Assembly: GCA_023701435.1 (NCBI GenBank)
Contig: JAMPXB010000028.1
Coordinates: 1-37,626, forward strand
Source of the DNA: Bacteriovoracaceae bacterium
GTDB taxonomy: Bacteria; Bdellovibrionota; Bacteriovoracia; Bacteriovoracales; Bacteriovoracaceae
Reading direction: 5' to 3'
DNA length: 37,626 nucleotides
Position 1 is the stretch's first letter. Every line of letters begins with the position of its first letter. A program made the position numbers and the translations under genes. The notes under the pieces were generated by a model. It was not told the DNA's origin, did not search any database, and was given only the letters and a program-made list of their open reading frames with translations. Positions 7,588 through 15,928 of this stretch are shown here, in pieces.

Positions 7588-7896
7588 ATGAATCACAACC
7601 CTGTCGATACCAAAGTAGACAATTCAATTGCGGCCATCTGGTCGATGATGCTGCCTGGTTTAGGCCAAATGATGAAAGGTCAGGTGATGCCTGGAATTTT
7701 TTGGGCAGTGATTGTGGGGTTTGGTTATTTTGCTTTTTTTTGGCCGGGTCTAATCCTTCATGCCTTCTGCATTCTGGACGCCGCTTTTAATAAGGGTCAA
7801 AATGCCTGGATCGGTTTTGATACCACCTCCAAGAAAATAGGATTTGCTGCTCTTATTCTGGCCTTACTGGTCTATATCACTATTAGAAACTTCTAA
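7588..7896 (+). CDS. Small integral membrane protein
   Basis: The 102-residue protein has three likely membrane segments: about residues 15-50 (two closely spaced stretches, including MPGIFWAVIVGFGYFAFFW) and 86-99 (AALILALLVYIT). The motif LPGLGQMMKGQ before the first long span recalls small TM2-like proteins, which share a PGxGQ-type turn, but the match is partial. AAGGA lies upstream of the ATG. Its stop codon overlaps the stop of the convergent acylase gene. No function is assigned. Confidence 0.75.
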   Translation: MNHNPVDTKVDNSIAAIWSMMLPGLGQMMKGQVMPGIFWAVIVGFGYFAFFWPGLILHAFCILDAAFNKGQNAWIGFDTTSKKIGFAALILALLVYITIRNF

Positions 7897-9980
7897 AATT
7901 TTACTTCTCGATAAGTGCAATTTTTCCACTCTTCCCAGGGCGAGAATGTCGGTTGTTGATCATAGAGACGATTAAGACCGGGTAATGCCAGCCATATTTT
8001 AGGCGGCTCATCCATTTCTATAATCATTCTCATTGAAGCGCCGGAATAATGTTCATAATTTTTTTTGTCAGCATTCCATTTTGCAGTGCCTGGATTGACC
8101 GAATGGGTATCACCCACTCCTGCTAAATTCGGTGCAAAAATGAAGCTTTCATCTTTTGACATATGTGGAAAGTGGATCCGATGAATCTGCCCCCAGTTTC
8201 TTCCATCTACTTCCTTTAGTGCTAACTGATAAAACTTACGAAGTTCTTTTTCCTGGGCCGGTGTTAATTTATCGAGCATTTTAAAAAGAGCGTACTCATT
8301 AATTTCCCATTTCTCGAAGATGATATCCACAAGCCTGCGATAAAGCGGCAACACCACAGACGAGTCATCTGCTGTCATCGACCAGTTTTTAAACTGATCA
8401 AGGTTGAGAACTTTCTGAATTTTCGGCAAAAAGAATCTGGCATCGACTACCTGATTGTCACATTGGATATTTTGAAAGGTTTTAACATCATGAGAGCCTT
8501 TTAGAAGCTCATCAATCCGGAATCCACGATAGGAATGACTGTAGCCTCTACCACCATACAATTTGGCATCAGAAGGCCAGTGGCGATTATTGGCCGTGTA
8601 GATATAGTCACGCTTGGGTTTTAAAAGAGCTGGTTTTTCATGATCACTTAAAAACTCTTCTTTATGAAGTTCGACGTGAGAGACTTCTGAAATACCCAAA
8701 GACGTTTTTTCAGTAGTCCGGTAGGTTTTCCCGACCAACCCATAACCAATATCGCCTCTCGTGTCAGCATAGACAAAATTCCAGGAAGGAATACCCACCC
8801 TGGAAACAAGCTGATGCATTTCTTTTACGTCTTGCGATTTGTACAAATCAAACATCGGATAAAAATCTACCGGTGTTAAACTGAACCCTGTCCAACGTAA
8901 AACCACTTTATGTTCACTGTTGGTTTCCAGAGGAAGAATACGCTGACCAGTTTTCAAGCGCTCAAAACTTTTAAAGAAAAAAGGCAACTTCATAAACCAG
9001 ATTTTTACATCTACTTGAGGGCGAAAAGTTTCGATGTCCTGTTCTTTCAGATCTTTAACAAAAACGAGATCAGCAGAATTTAAATATGAATTGGTAAGAC
9101 CCCAGGCCACTTTGCCATTAGTGCCAGATACCACCAGGGGAACACCCGGAACACTAGCTCCCATGACATTTCCTTCAGGAGACTTGAAGTTAACCCAATA
9201 CCAAAAAAGCGGAGTTCTTAAATCAAGATGTGGATCATTCGCCAATAAGGCCTTGCCTGTCTTGGATTTATTTTTGCTGACCACCCAATTATTGGAACCA
9301 GATTCAAGGCCAAATACCGTCGGAAATTCTGACCATAATTTAAAAGCTGCTTTTTGAACGCCAGTTGTTTTAACAATTGTTTCTGCTTTCTGGTATTCGC
9401 CTTCTTTTAAAATATTATTTTCCCAAGGCATGTGATCTTCATTAAAGAGTTCAGCGGACTGCTCTCCCCATTTCTCTTTGTGCTTTTCTTCCTCATAATC
9501 CCGCATGAAAGTTTTTCTTGTTTGATCAAAGGATTGCAGGAGAAGTACCAGGATTGAATCCTGTGGCAACCAGGGCTCGGGCCTGTATTCCAGGGCCTTA
9601 AATTCAGCAGCGTCCTGTCCAGACTTAAATCCCTCATTCACACCTTTGGCATAATGCTCAAGCATTTCTTTTTTATCTGCTTCAAAGCCACCCCAAAGCT
9701 GATGGGCAAAATCCGAGAGATTAAGAACTCTCATCATTAAGTCTGATTTAAGATGGGTATAACCTAAGACTTCTGAATTGCGGCCCTGTCCTACTCTCCT
9801 GAAATAATCCATTTCCCAGGCACGATCTTTTCCATGGTGATAACCGAAGCAATAATAAAACTCTTGGGATGAAACCATCTTCTGATGAGTGATATTAAAT
9901 GCATCATAACTGGCTTTGCATGAGTAAGAATTCTCCGCTTGTGCAGATGCGAGAAGAAAAATCAGAAAAAAATAAAGCAT
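7893..9980 (-). CDS. Penicillin acylase family Ntn hydrolase, exported
   Basis: The 695-residue precursor has a short signal peptide (MLYFFLIFLLASAQA) and the penicillin-acylase layout: an alpha chain, then an autocleavage site before the N-terminal nucleophile Ser of the beta chain. That site is seen as ESGSNNWVVS, with S229 as the nucleophile after cleavage at G228. The following TGKALLANDPHLDL and PGVPLVVSGTNGKVAWGLTN motifs are typical of the beta chain. These periplasmic enzymes hydrolyse amide bonds of penicillins, acyl-homoserine lactones or other N-acyl compounds; the substrate here is unknown. The start lies one base after the stop of the PLA2-like gene, so the two are probably cotranslated. 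The 3' end overlaps the small membrane gene. Confidence 0.9.
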   Translation of the reverse strand: MLYFFLIFLLASAQAENSYSCKASYDAFNITHQKMVSSQEFYYCFGYHHGKDRAWEMDYFRRVGQGRNSEVLGYTHLKSDLMMRVLNLSDFAHQLWGGFEADKKEMLEHYAKGVNEGFKSGQDAAEFKALEYRPEPWLPQDSILVLLLQSFDQTRKTFMRDYEEEKHKEKWGEQSAELFNEDHMPWENNILKEGEYQKAETIVKTTGVQKAAFKLWSEFPTVFGLESGSNNWVVSKNKSKTGKALLANDPHLDLRTPLFWYWVNFKSPEGNVMGASVPGVPLVVSGTNGKVAWGLTNSYLNSADLVFVKDLKEQDIETFRPQVDVKIWFMKLPFFFKSFERLKTGQRILPLETNSEHKVVLRWTGFSLTPVDFYPMFDLYKSQDVKEMHQLVSRVGIPSWNFVYADTRGDIGYGLVGKTYRTTEKTSLGISEVSHVELHKEEFLSDHEKPALLKPKRDYIYTANNRHWPSDAKLYGGRGYSHSYRGFRIDELLKGSHDVKTFQNIQCDNQVVDARFFLPKIQKVLNLDQFKNWSMTADDSSVVLPLYRRLVDIIFEKWEINEYALFKMLDKLTPAQEKELRKFYQLALKEVDGRNWGQIHRIHFPHMSKDESFIFAPNLAGVGDTHSVNPGTAKWNADKKNYEHYSGASMRMIIEMDEPPKIWLALPGLNRLYDQQPTFSPWEEWKNCTYREVKF

Positions 9981-9981
9981 G

Positions 9982-10452
9982 TTAATCCAGGCGACGACGT
10001 AATTGATAAATGAAAGATTCTTTTACTTCCTGAGTAATGAAATCATAACCGGAAAAAAGCTCACTTTCGATGAGATGAATATCTTGTAAATTGAGCGGTC
10101 CAAAATCAGGACGATCTTGCCAACCATTGCTCCACTTTCTTTTCGGATATTTTATGGGCGAATAGGATCCCATTCGGACTGCCAAATACATGACTCTGGC
10201 CTGATATGGGCTTCCTGTTTTCTCAATGCAACTTCTGAATTCGAGATCTGCGTTCAGCCGTTCGTTTTTGGTTCCACCAACCCAGAAATCCAGGTCATGC
10301 TTCAGACAACAATGCTTCCATAATTCAGGTTCTGTTTTTGTTCCTTCCGGATAATTTGTGCAGTAATCCGTTTCAAACGGAGAGATTGAAGCAGCGTTGC
10401 CATAGGTCGGCATCACCAGTTGCAAGAGTGTATAAAGAAATAAAATCAGCAT
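9982..10452 (-). CDS. Exported phospholipase A2-like protein
   Basis: The 156-residue precursor starts with a signal peptide (residues about 1-20, cut near GNA-AS). It carries CCLKHDLDFWVGGT at about 48-61, which matches the active-site helix CCxxHDxxY of secreted phospholipases A2: H52 and D53 would be the catalytic pair. A further Asp/Cys region (NADLEFRSC) at about 67-75 resembles the second helix. PLA2 enzymes release the sn-2 fatty acid from phospholipids using Ca2+. The calcium loop is not obvious here, so activity is a hypothesis. It is the first gene of an operon with the Ntn acylase and is divergent from the small lipoprotein gene, with short spacing. Confidence 0.72.
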   Translation of the reverse strand: MLILFLYTLLQLVMPTYGNAASISPFETDYCTNYPEGTKTEPELWKHCCLKHDLDFWVGGTKNERLNADLEFRSCIEKTGSPYQARVMYLAVRMGSYSPIKYPKRKWSNGWQDRPDFGPLNLQDIHLIESELFSGYDFITQEVKESFIYQLRRRLD

Positions 10453-10497
10453 ACAATTAGTGTAGACCTGTAAATGTTATTAAGCCAAAATTTAAGT

Positions 10498-10731
10498 ATG
10501 AAGTTCATGGCCTTTTTATTTCTACTCACTGCTTGTGCACAAACCCCTTCAAGACAACCAAGAGACCTGGTCTCTCTTGACGCCGCTCTCAATCAAGCTC
10601 AGGCCTCATACCTAAAAGGCTGTGTCATGGCATTGAAGGAGCTGAAAATACCTGCAGTCTTCACAGGTTGTCGGGACAAGGCGATCCTTCATAGACAAGA
10701 GCTTGATCTCATAATGAATCAGGATTTATAA
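10498..10731 (+). CDS. Small lipoprotein of unknown function
   Basis: The product has a lipobox LTAC after a short hydrophobic stretch, so it should be lipid-modified and membrane-anchored. The mature part of about 65 residues is mostly helical and contains two further Cys (GCVMAL, TGCRDK) that could form a disulfide. Two starts are possible: the ATG at 10498 (77 residues) or at 10474 (85 residues), which would give a more usual signal length. Neither has a good ribosome site. No family is recognised. It is convergent with fumC. Confidence 0.6.
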   Translation: MKFMAFLFLLTACAQTPSRQPRDLVSLDAALNQAQASYLKGCVMALKELKIPAVFTGCRDKAILHRQELDLIMNQDL

Positions 10732-10769
10732 GCTAAGCGTGAAAATTTTATGCAGAATGATCTAAGAAT

Positions 10770-12167
10770 TTAATGCTTTAGGTTGGTCATTTTTTCCGGT
10801 TTAACCCATAAATCAAATTCTTCTCGAGTGACATAACCAAGCTCTACGGCGGCTTCTTTAAGGGTCTTATCTTCCTTGTGGGCCTTTTTGGCGATTTGGG
10901 CCGCCTTATCATAACCGATGTGAGGATTAAGGGCCGTAACCAGCATAAGTGAGTGGTTGAGATGTTCGTCAATTTTCTTTTTTCTCGCCTCAATTCCCCG
11001 GACGCAGAATTCCTCAAACGACTGACAGCCATCAGCAAGCAGTCGTACGCTTTGAAGAAAATTATGAATCATCATCGGCTTAAAGACATTCAGTTCAAAA
11101 TTGCCTGAAGCACCGGCGAATGAAACAGCAGTATCGTTGCCAATGACCTGAACACATAACATGGTTAAGGCCTCAGACTGAGTCGGATTGACTTTACCAG
11201 GCATAATACTTGAGCCCGGTTCATTTTCAGGCAGCGAGATCTCCCCCAGGCCACTACGAGGCCCACTGGCAAGCCATCTGATATCATTAGCAATTTTAAA
11301 CAAGACGACTGCCAAACCCTTCAAGGCTCCATGGGCTGCCACAATCGCATCATTAGCGGCCAATGCTTCAAATTTATTAGGAGCAGTTTTAAATTGCAAA
11401 CCGGTGTAACTTGATAGGACCTCGGCCATTCTTTCAGCATAACCAGCAGGAGCATTCAGCCCTGTACCGACTGCTGTTCCACCCAAGGCCAATTCCTGCA
11501 AATGGGAAAGAGTTGATTCAATATGGGCCAGGGCATGATCAAGCTGAGATACATAACCCGAAAACTCCTGTCCCAGAGTTATCGGAGTAGCATCCATCAA
11601 ATGAGTTCTGCCGATTTTAGTAATTTCCCAAAAACTTTGTGATTTTTCTTTCAAGGAGTCACGGAGCTTACTTACGGCCGGAATGAGATCCATCACCAGG
11701 ACATTGGTCGCAGCAATATTCATTGCCGTAGGGAAAACGTCATTGGAGCTTTGGCTTTTATTGACGTCATCATTGGGGTGAACAAGTCTCCCTTCCCCTC
11801 TGGCTCCGCCCATGATCTCGCTGGCGAGATTGGCAATCACTTCATTGACATTCATATTGGTCTGAGTGCCGCTGCCGGTTTGCCAGACAGATAAAGGAAA
11901 CTCTATTGCATGAGCACCTTTGATAATTTCATCAGCAGCACCTTTGATGGCAAGGGTCTTCTCTAAGGGCAAGGCCTTAATTTCCTCATTTACTTGAGCA
12001 GCAGCTTTCTTAATGAGAACGATTGCGCGGATAAGTTCCGGATCCATTTTTTCGTTGGAAATTTTGAAGTGATGTAGTGAGCGCTCAGTTTGAGCTCCCC
12101 AGTAGTGGTCCTGGGGAACTTTTATTTCGCCAAAAGTATCTTTTTCAATGCGATAGTTCTTATCCAT
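10770..12167 (-). CDS. fumC: Class II fumarate hydratase
   Basis: Fumarase interconverts fumarate and malate in the TCA cycle. This 465-residue cytoplasmic protein is full-length for the iron-independent class II type. It has the superfamily signature [11 protein letters not shown], the substrate motif [18 protein letters not shown] and [16 protein letters not shown], so all active-site regions are present. The start at 12167 ([10 protein letters not shown]) is chosen because it fits the family; upstream in-frame ATGs run through the previous gene. Only four bases separate it from the stop of the exported-protein gene upstream, and no close ribosome site is seen, which suggests translational coupling. 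Confidence 0.95.
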   Translation of the reverse strand: MDKNYRIEKDTFGEIKVPQDHYWGAQTERSLHHFKISNEKMDPELIRAIVLIKKAAAQVNEEIKALPLEKTLAIKGAADEIIKGAHAIEFPLSVWQTGSGTQTNMNVNEVIANLASEIMGGARGEGRLVHPNDDVNKSQSSNDVFPTAMNIAATNVLVMDLIPAVSKLRDSLKEKSQSFWEITKIGRTHLMDATPITLGQEFSGYVSQLDHALAHIESTLSHLQELALGGTAVGTGLNAPAGYAERMAEVLSSYTGLQFKTAPNKFEALAANDAIVAAHGALKGLAVVLFKIANDIRWLASGPRSGLGEISLPENEPGSSIMPGKVNPTQSEALTMLCVQVIGNDTAVSFAGASGNFELNVFKPMMIHNFLQSVRLLADGCQSFEEFCVRGIEARKKKIDEHLNHSLMLVTALNPHIGYDKAAQIAKKAHKEDKTLKEAAVELGYVTREEFDLWVKPEKMTNLKH

Positions 12168-12171
12168 AAAA

Positions 12172-12525
12172 TTATTGATTAAGCTCCATCTTACAGCGTT
12201 TTTTCTCGCCGTTATAAGAGATATCAATTTTAGGAGGGTTGCCTTCTACATAGCTTGGCTGAATAAAGGTATAGGACACTTCCCCGTTTGCAGGAGAATT
12301 AAACTCCTTAGTACTCATAGCATTTTCTTTAAATACAGAGCCATCTTTAGCAAAGAGTTTTGTTTTCTCTTCACCTTTTACAGCAAGAACATACTTCTCA
12401 CCATCTTTACCTAGTATTTGAATTTTTTCTGCACAGGAAGTTGTTTCTGCTATGACCTTCCAGTCGGTAGCAGCAAAAGAAAGAGACGTCATCGACATGA
12501 TCGTAATGAAAAAGAGATGTTTCAT
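12172..12525 (-). CDS. Small exported protein upstream of fumC
   Basis: The 117-residue precursor has a signal peptide ([18 protein letters not shown], cut near residue 19). The mature part of about 98 residues is a predicted beta-rich domain with two Cys (TTSCAEK and KRCKME) placed to form one disulfide. No family is recognised. AGGAG lies before the ATG. It is the likely first gene of a two-gene unit with fumC, an odd pairing because one product is exported and the other is a cytoplasmic enzyme. Confidence 0.75.
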   Translation of the reverse strand: MKHLFFITIMSMTSLSFAATDWKVIAETTSCAEKIQILGKDGEKYVLAVKGEEKTKLFAKDGSVFKENAMSTKEFNSPANGEVSYTFIQPSYVEGNPPKIDISYNGEKKRCKMELNQ

Positions 12526-12603
12526 TTATAACTCCTAAGAGGGTTAATTCTGCGATTGCAAAGATAACTTAACTTAGGAGCCAGGTCTTTAACCGAAGTG
12601 TCA

Positions 12604-12634
12604 GATAGAGCTAAATTCTGCCTTTAGATCTATC
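12604..12634 (-). terminator. Hairpin just behind the aminotransferase gene
   Basis: GATAGAGCTAAA (12604-12615) and TTTAGATCTATC (12623-12634) pair with one mismatch, starting two bases after the stop. There is no T-run, so it is a weak terminator or an mRNA end-stabiliser. Confidence 0.45.
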
Positions 12635-12635
12635 G

Positions 12636-13829
12636 TTATTTAAGTTCCTGCAGTGCTTTACTGATTCTAAGAACTGCTTCACGAATCACATCCTCAGACG
12701 TGGCGTAAGATAAACGAATATAATTAGGAGCACCGAAAGCTCCGCCAGGAGTCAACGCAACATGACCTTGATTTAGCAGATACATGCACAAATCTTTGGC
12801 ATCCTTGATTGTTTGATCTCCGAATTTTTTTCCGAAGTAGTAGGAAACTTCAGGAAATAGATAGAAGGCACCACCAGGGTTATTAACTTTAATATGAGGA
12901 ACTTCTTTCATGAGAGAAATCAACAGGTCACGTCTATTTCTAAAAGCTTGTTGCATGGATTTCACAACTGCAGGATCAGCCTTCACTGCTTCCAATGCGG
13001 CCCTTTGAGAAATAGAACTCGCTCCTGAGGTATACTGACCCTGAATTTTGATGCAGGCCTTGGCAATCTCTTCAGGGGCCCCCAAGTAACCAAGTCTCCA
13101 GCCAGTCATGGCAAAGCCTTTCGATAAACCATTTACAGTAACAACCCGGTCTTTTAATTCCGGAATACTTCCAATTGAAAACATTTTCTCGCCGAAAGTT
13201 ATGTATTCGTAAATCTCGTCCGAGATAATGAGAACATGCTTGTTCTGCTTAAATACTTCCCCCAATGCGCGTAGTTCCTTCTCGGTATATAAGGTGCCGG
13301 TAGGATTGCAGGGATTGGAGAATAAGAACATTTTCGTTTTCGGAGTGATCGCTTGTGCCAGTTGCTCCGGTGTGATTTTGAAGTCTGATTGATAATCAGT
13401 TTCTAATGTAACAACAACTCCTTCATTAAGCTGAATCATTTCCGAATAGCTGACCCAATATGGAACAGGAAGAATAACTTCATCACCAGGATTAATGGTG
13501 GCCATAATGACGTTGATGATTGATTGCTTGGCACCAGTTGAAACGACTATCTGAGATGGATTAAAATCTAAATTATTGTCCCGCTTAAATTTCTGAGCAA
13601 TGGCAACTTGCAAATCTTTATAGCCCGGTACCGGAGTATAGTAAGAAAAGTTTTTGTCGATGGCTTCTTTGGCAGCCGTTTTAACAAAATCCGGAGTGGC
13701 AAAATCAGGCTCACCGAGGCTCATGTTAATGACGTTGACGCCTTTTTCTTTTAACTCATTTCCCAAACGGGCCATGGCAAGGGTTTCTGATTCAACTAAT
13801 TTTAAAACTCTTTCGGATAAAAAACTCAT
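12636..13829 (-). CDS. Aspartate aminotransferase-type class I aminotransferase
   Basis: The 397-residue cytoplasmic enzyme belongs to the fold-type I aminotransferases, closest to the Ib group of aspartate (or aspartate/prephenate) aminotransferases. It has GEPDF near residue 40, STGAKQSI (about 97-104), SNPCNPTG (171-178), DEIYEYI and the PLP-binding K237 in NGLSKGFAMTGWRLGY. It moves the amino group between aspartate and 2-oxoglutarate, feeding amino-acid and TCA metabolism. The leader contains a 12-pair hairpin that covers the ribosome site (13837-13871). Confidence 0.92.
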   Translation of the reverse strand: MSFLSERVLKLVESETLAMARLGNELKEKGVNVINMSLGEPDFATPDFVKTAAKEAIDKNFSYYTPVPGYKDLQVAIAQKFKRDNNLDFNPSQIVVSTGAKQSIINVIMATINPGDEVILPVPYWVSYSEMIQLNEGVVVTLETDYQSDFKITPEQLAQAITPKTKMFLFSNPCNPTGTLYTEKELRALGEVFKQNKHVLIISDEIYEYITFGEKMFSIGSIPELKDRVVTVNGLSKGFAMTGWRLGYLGAPEEIAKACIKIQGQYTSGASSISQRAALEAVKADPAVVKSMQQAFRNRRDLLISLMKEVPHIKVNNPGGAFYLFPEVSYYFGKKFGDQTIKDAKDLCMYLLNQGHVALTPGGAFGAPNYIRLSYATSEDVIREAVLRISKALQELK

Positions 13830-13836
13830 GATGAAA

Positions 13837-13871
13837 ATACCCCTGGGAAATAGTTACTCTCCCAAGGGTAT
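13837..13871 (-). promoter_or_regulatory. Leader hairpin covering the aminotransferase ribosome site
   Basis: In the minus-strand RNA a 12-pair stem (13871-13860 with 13848-13837, one G-U pair, 11-base loop) ends eight bases before the start codon at 13829. The AGGGG ribosome site lies inside the right arm. It could reduce translation unless opened, or act as a weak terminator for the upstream nuclease gene, as TTTT follows it. Confidence 0.6.
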
Positions 13872-13912
13872 CAGAAATAGCGTCGTTTGTGGATTAAGAA
13901 AGAAGTGTCTGG

Positions 13913-14779
13913 TTACTTAAAGGTAACCTGTACCGGGCAATGATCAGAAACAGACTCAAAACTAACGCCCAAGTCTTCTGGTGTCGCAGGACGACAGTCC
14001 ATTTTGGCGCAATGTGAACCGACCTTAACGTCTTCCACCAATTTTACGTTCTTATCCTGGATAACAATATGATCGAGAATAGAGGATTGAAATTCCTTTC
14101 CACCCAAAGTCCCGTTCCAGTAGTTGGTACAACCCAACGTTTCAGTCATTGTTCTCATTTTAGAGGTATTAATGAAGTCTTCGAATCTTGCGAAATCCTC
14201 ATCTTTAATATTGTAACCGGTTGAGTTGAAGTCCCCTAAAAGAATAAGGTTCTTCTGTGCGTACTTTTTAGAGAGGTTTGTCAGCTTCAAATACTGCTCC
14301 CATCTCTGAGCGTAAGCACGGTCGTTGCCACCAGCTTTCAGGTGAACGACTCCGAAAGTATAACTAGTCTTTGTCTCTTTATGAAAGAGATCGACCAGAA
14401 GTACCGGACGTAGAGATCCGCATTGAGTACTGCCCTTTCCACTGAAAGTTCTGTCTTCAACCTGGCTGATAAATTCAAAGGTCTTCAGATTGTAAACGAC
14501 AGCAAGTTGTTGTTTCCCCCCGCCGCCGCAGGAAGAAATTTCGTAAGAATAACCAGGAAGATTTTTTTTAACGAAAGTGTCAAAAGCTTCAACATTCACA
14601 ACTTCTTCAAACGCCATCACATCGCTTTGAACGCTTTTGACAATGCGAGCAAGCTCATCGAGGTCCGTTCGACCGGCCCTCATGTCTTTGTCGAAATTTC
14701 TAATGTTGTAAGTAGTAACACTCCACTTGGCCCATCCCGTGGAGCTCAAGAGTAATAAGAACAGCAGGGTAAACTTCAT
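13913..14779 (-). CDS. Exported endonuclease/exonuclease/phosphatase family protein
   Basis: The 288-residue precursor has a signal peptide (MKFTLLFLLLLSSTGWA) and the metal-dependent fold shared by DNase I, exonuclease III and some phosphatases. The motifs are in order: TYNIRNF (N25), AFEEV (E58/E59), GVVHLKAGG (H146), LLGDFNSTG (D183, N185), SILDHIV and SDHCPV. The last His-Asp pair is the general base in this family. Four or more Cys in loops suit the periplasm. The target could be DNA, a nucleotide or a phospholipid. A small inverted repeat (13911-13928) overlaps the stop codon. Confidence 0.88.
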   Translation of the reverse strand: MKFTLLFLLLLSSTGWAKWSVTTYNIRNFDKDMRAGRTDLDELARIVKSVQSDVMAFEEVVNVEAFDTFVKKNLPGYSYEISSCGGGGKQQLAVVYNLKTFEFISQVEDRTFSGKGSTQCGSLRPVLLVDLFHKETKTSYTFGVVHLKAGGNDRAYAQRWEQYLKLTNLSKKYAQKNLILLGDFNSTGYNIKDEDFARFEDFINTSKMRTMTETLGCTNYWNGTLGGKEFQSSILDHIVIQDKNVKLVEDVKVGSHCAKMDCRPATPEDLGVSFESVSDHCPVQVTFK

Positions 14780-14816
14780 TTACACATCCATGGTAAAAGT
14801 TTTAACCCTAAGATTG

Positions 14817-14846
14817 AAAGATGCCGCAATTCAATTGGCAATCTTT
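14817..14846 (-). terminator. Weak hairpin behind the HIT gene
   Basis: AAAGATGCC (14817-14825) pairs with GGC-A-ATCTTT (14837-14846) with one bulge. Only a short T-run follows on the minus strand, so it may be a weak terminator for the HIT gene. Confidence 0.35.
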
Positions 14847-14888
14847 ATTTAACCTTTAGCGTGTTCTTCACATAAATCTAACAGACGC

Positions 14889-15323
14889 TTACATTAAAAT
14901 AAATTGATCCTTCAACATTCTAATGAGTTCATCCCTTTCATCCGTAGTCACTTTGGCACTATCAAAAAGGTGCATCTGCAGCCAAGGAGGATTCGTAAAC
15001 TGTGGATCATTTTCATAACGCGGAAAAAAATGCCAATGAACATGATCAACAACATTTCCCAGGCTACACATGTTCATTTTTTTGGGCTTAAACACTTTCT
15101 CAATCGCCGAATGTGCCTTCATCATTTCTTTAAAGAGCTCTTCTCTTTTATCTTCTGGTACATCCGTCATTTCGCGAAAATGCTCTTTCGTTACCAGGAC
15201 ACAGTAACCACGGTAAAACTGATGTTCTCCCAGATAGAGATAAGAATTCTTGAATTCATGAATGAGAAACGGATATTGATTGAGGTGGGTACGGCCTACT
15301 CTTTCACATAAAAGACACGACAT
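14889..15323 (-). CDS. HIT family nucleotide hydrolase or transferase
   Basis: The 144-residue protein has the histidine-triad motif HVHWHFF (H94, H96, H98), whose last His is the nucleophile acting on a nucleotide alpha-phosphate. A CLLC pair near the N-terminus may bind zinc as in some Hint-type proteins. The length is normal for a single-domain HIT protein. HIT members cleave nucleotide-phosphoramidate, dinucleoside polyphosphate or similar bonds; the substrate is not resolved. It is cytoplasmic and divergent from the exported-protein gene at 15433. Confidence 0.88.
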   Translation of the reverse strand: MSCLLCERVGRTHLNQYPFLIHEFKNSYLYLGEHQFYRGYCVLVTKEHFREMTDVPEDKREELFKEMMKAHSAIEKVFKPKKMNMCSLGNVVDHVHWHFFPRYENDPQFTNPPWLQMHLFDSAKVTTDERDELIRMLKDQFILM

Positions 15324-15432
15324 AGATTTTATTCCTGAACTTTTTACTCAACTATTTAAGGCAAAAACTCTCACTGATTGTAACGATCTAACATTACGAG
15401 GAGAATAAAATATATCCCTAAAGGAGTTTATT

Positions 15433-15924
15433 ATGAAAAGTTTTATCTTTTTTACTGCACTATTAGTTTCTACCGGAGCCCTGGCCAGCTGGAGGTCCGA
15501 GTCTCGTGCCGTAATTCGCGAGTATCGAAATGAATGCCGCAACACGGTCGTTACTGTCGACGAGATTGTTAAAGACTCCCATATTAAAGGTCACATTACA
15601 GGTCTACCAACTGATGCCTACGATAAGTTCAAAGTGGTCTTTTATGTAAAGACGAACAGATGGTATGTTCATCCTTACACCTACTATGCCGGGCAGGAAG
15701 AAGGTTACAGTTACTCAAACATCAATGAGAATGGGGAATTCCAGGTTCGATCGGTCTTTAGAAGAATCCCTTCAAAAGAAATGGTGGTTGCCGTGGTTCC
15801 AAAATCCTATAAGATTTCGTCTCAGAAGTTCTGGCTCAAGCCCCTCTTTGGATTATTCGGTGGTGTGCTGAAGTATCAATGCAGCCACACTATGGTTCAA
15901 GGCAATGGTGACTTCTTCATGTAA
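15433..15924 (+). CDS. Exported protein of unknown function
   Basis: The 163-residue precursor has a signal peptide (MKSFIFFTALLVSTGALA, cut near residue 18). The mature part is basic and rich in Tyr and Val, with two Cys (NECRNT and KYQCSHT), likely one disulfide, and a predicted beta-sheet fold. No family is recognised. AAAGGAG precedes the ATG. A strong terminator follows, inside the 3' end of the convergent MATE gene. Confidence 0.75.
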   Translation: MKSFIFFTALLVSTGALASWRSESRAVIREYRNECRNTVVTVDEIVKDSHIKGHITGLPTDAYDKFKVVFYVKTNRWYVHPYTYYAGQEEGYSYSNINENGEFQVRSVFRRIPSKEMVVAVVPKSYKISSQKFWLKPLFGLFGGVLKYQCSHTMVQGNGDFFM

Positions 15925-15928
15925 CTTT

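Noticed and set aside
13911..13928. Small inverted repeat GGTTAC/GTAACC over the nuclease stop codon
   Set aside because: Only six pairs and no T-run; kept only as a comment.
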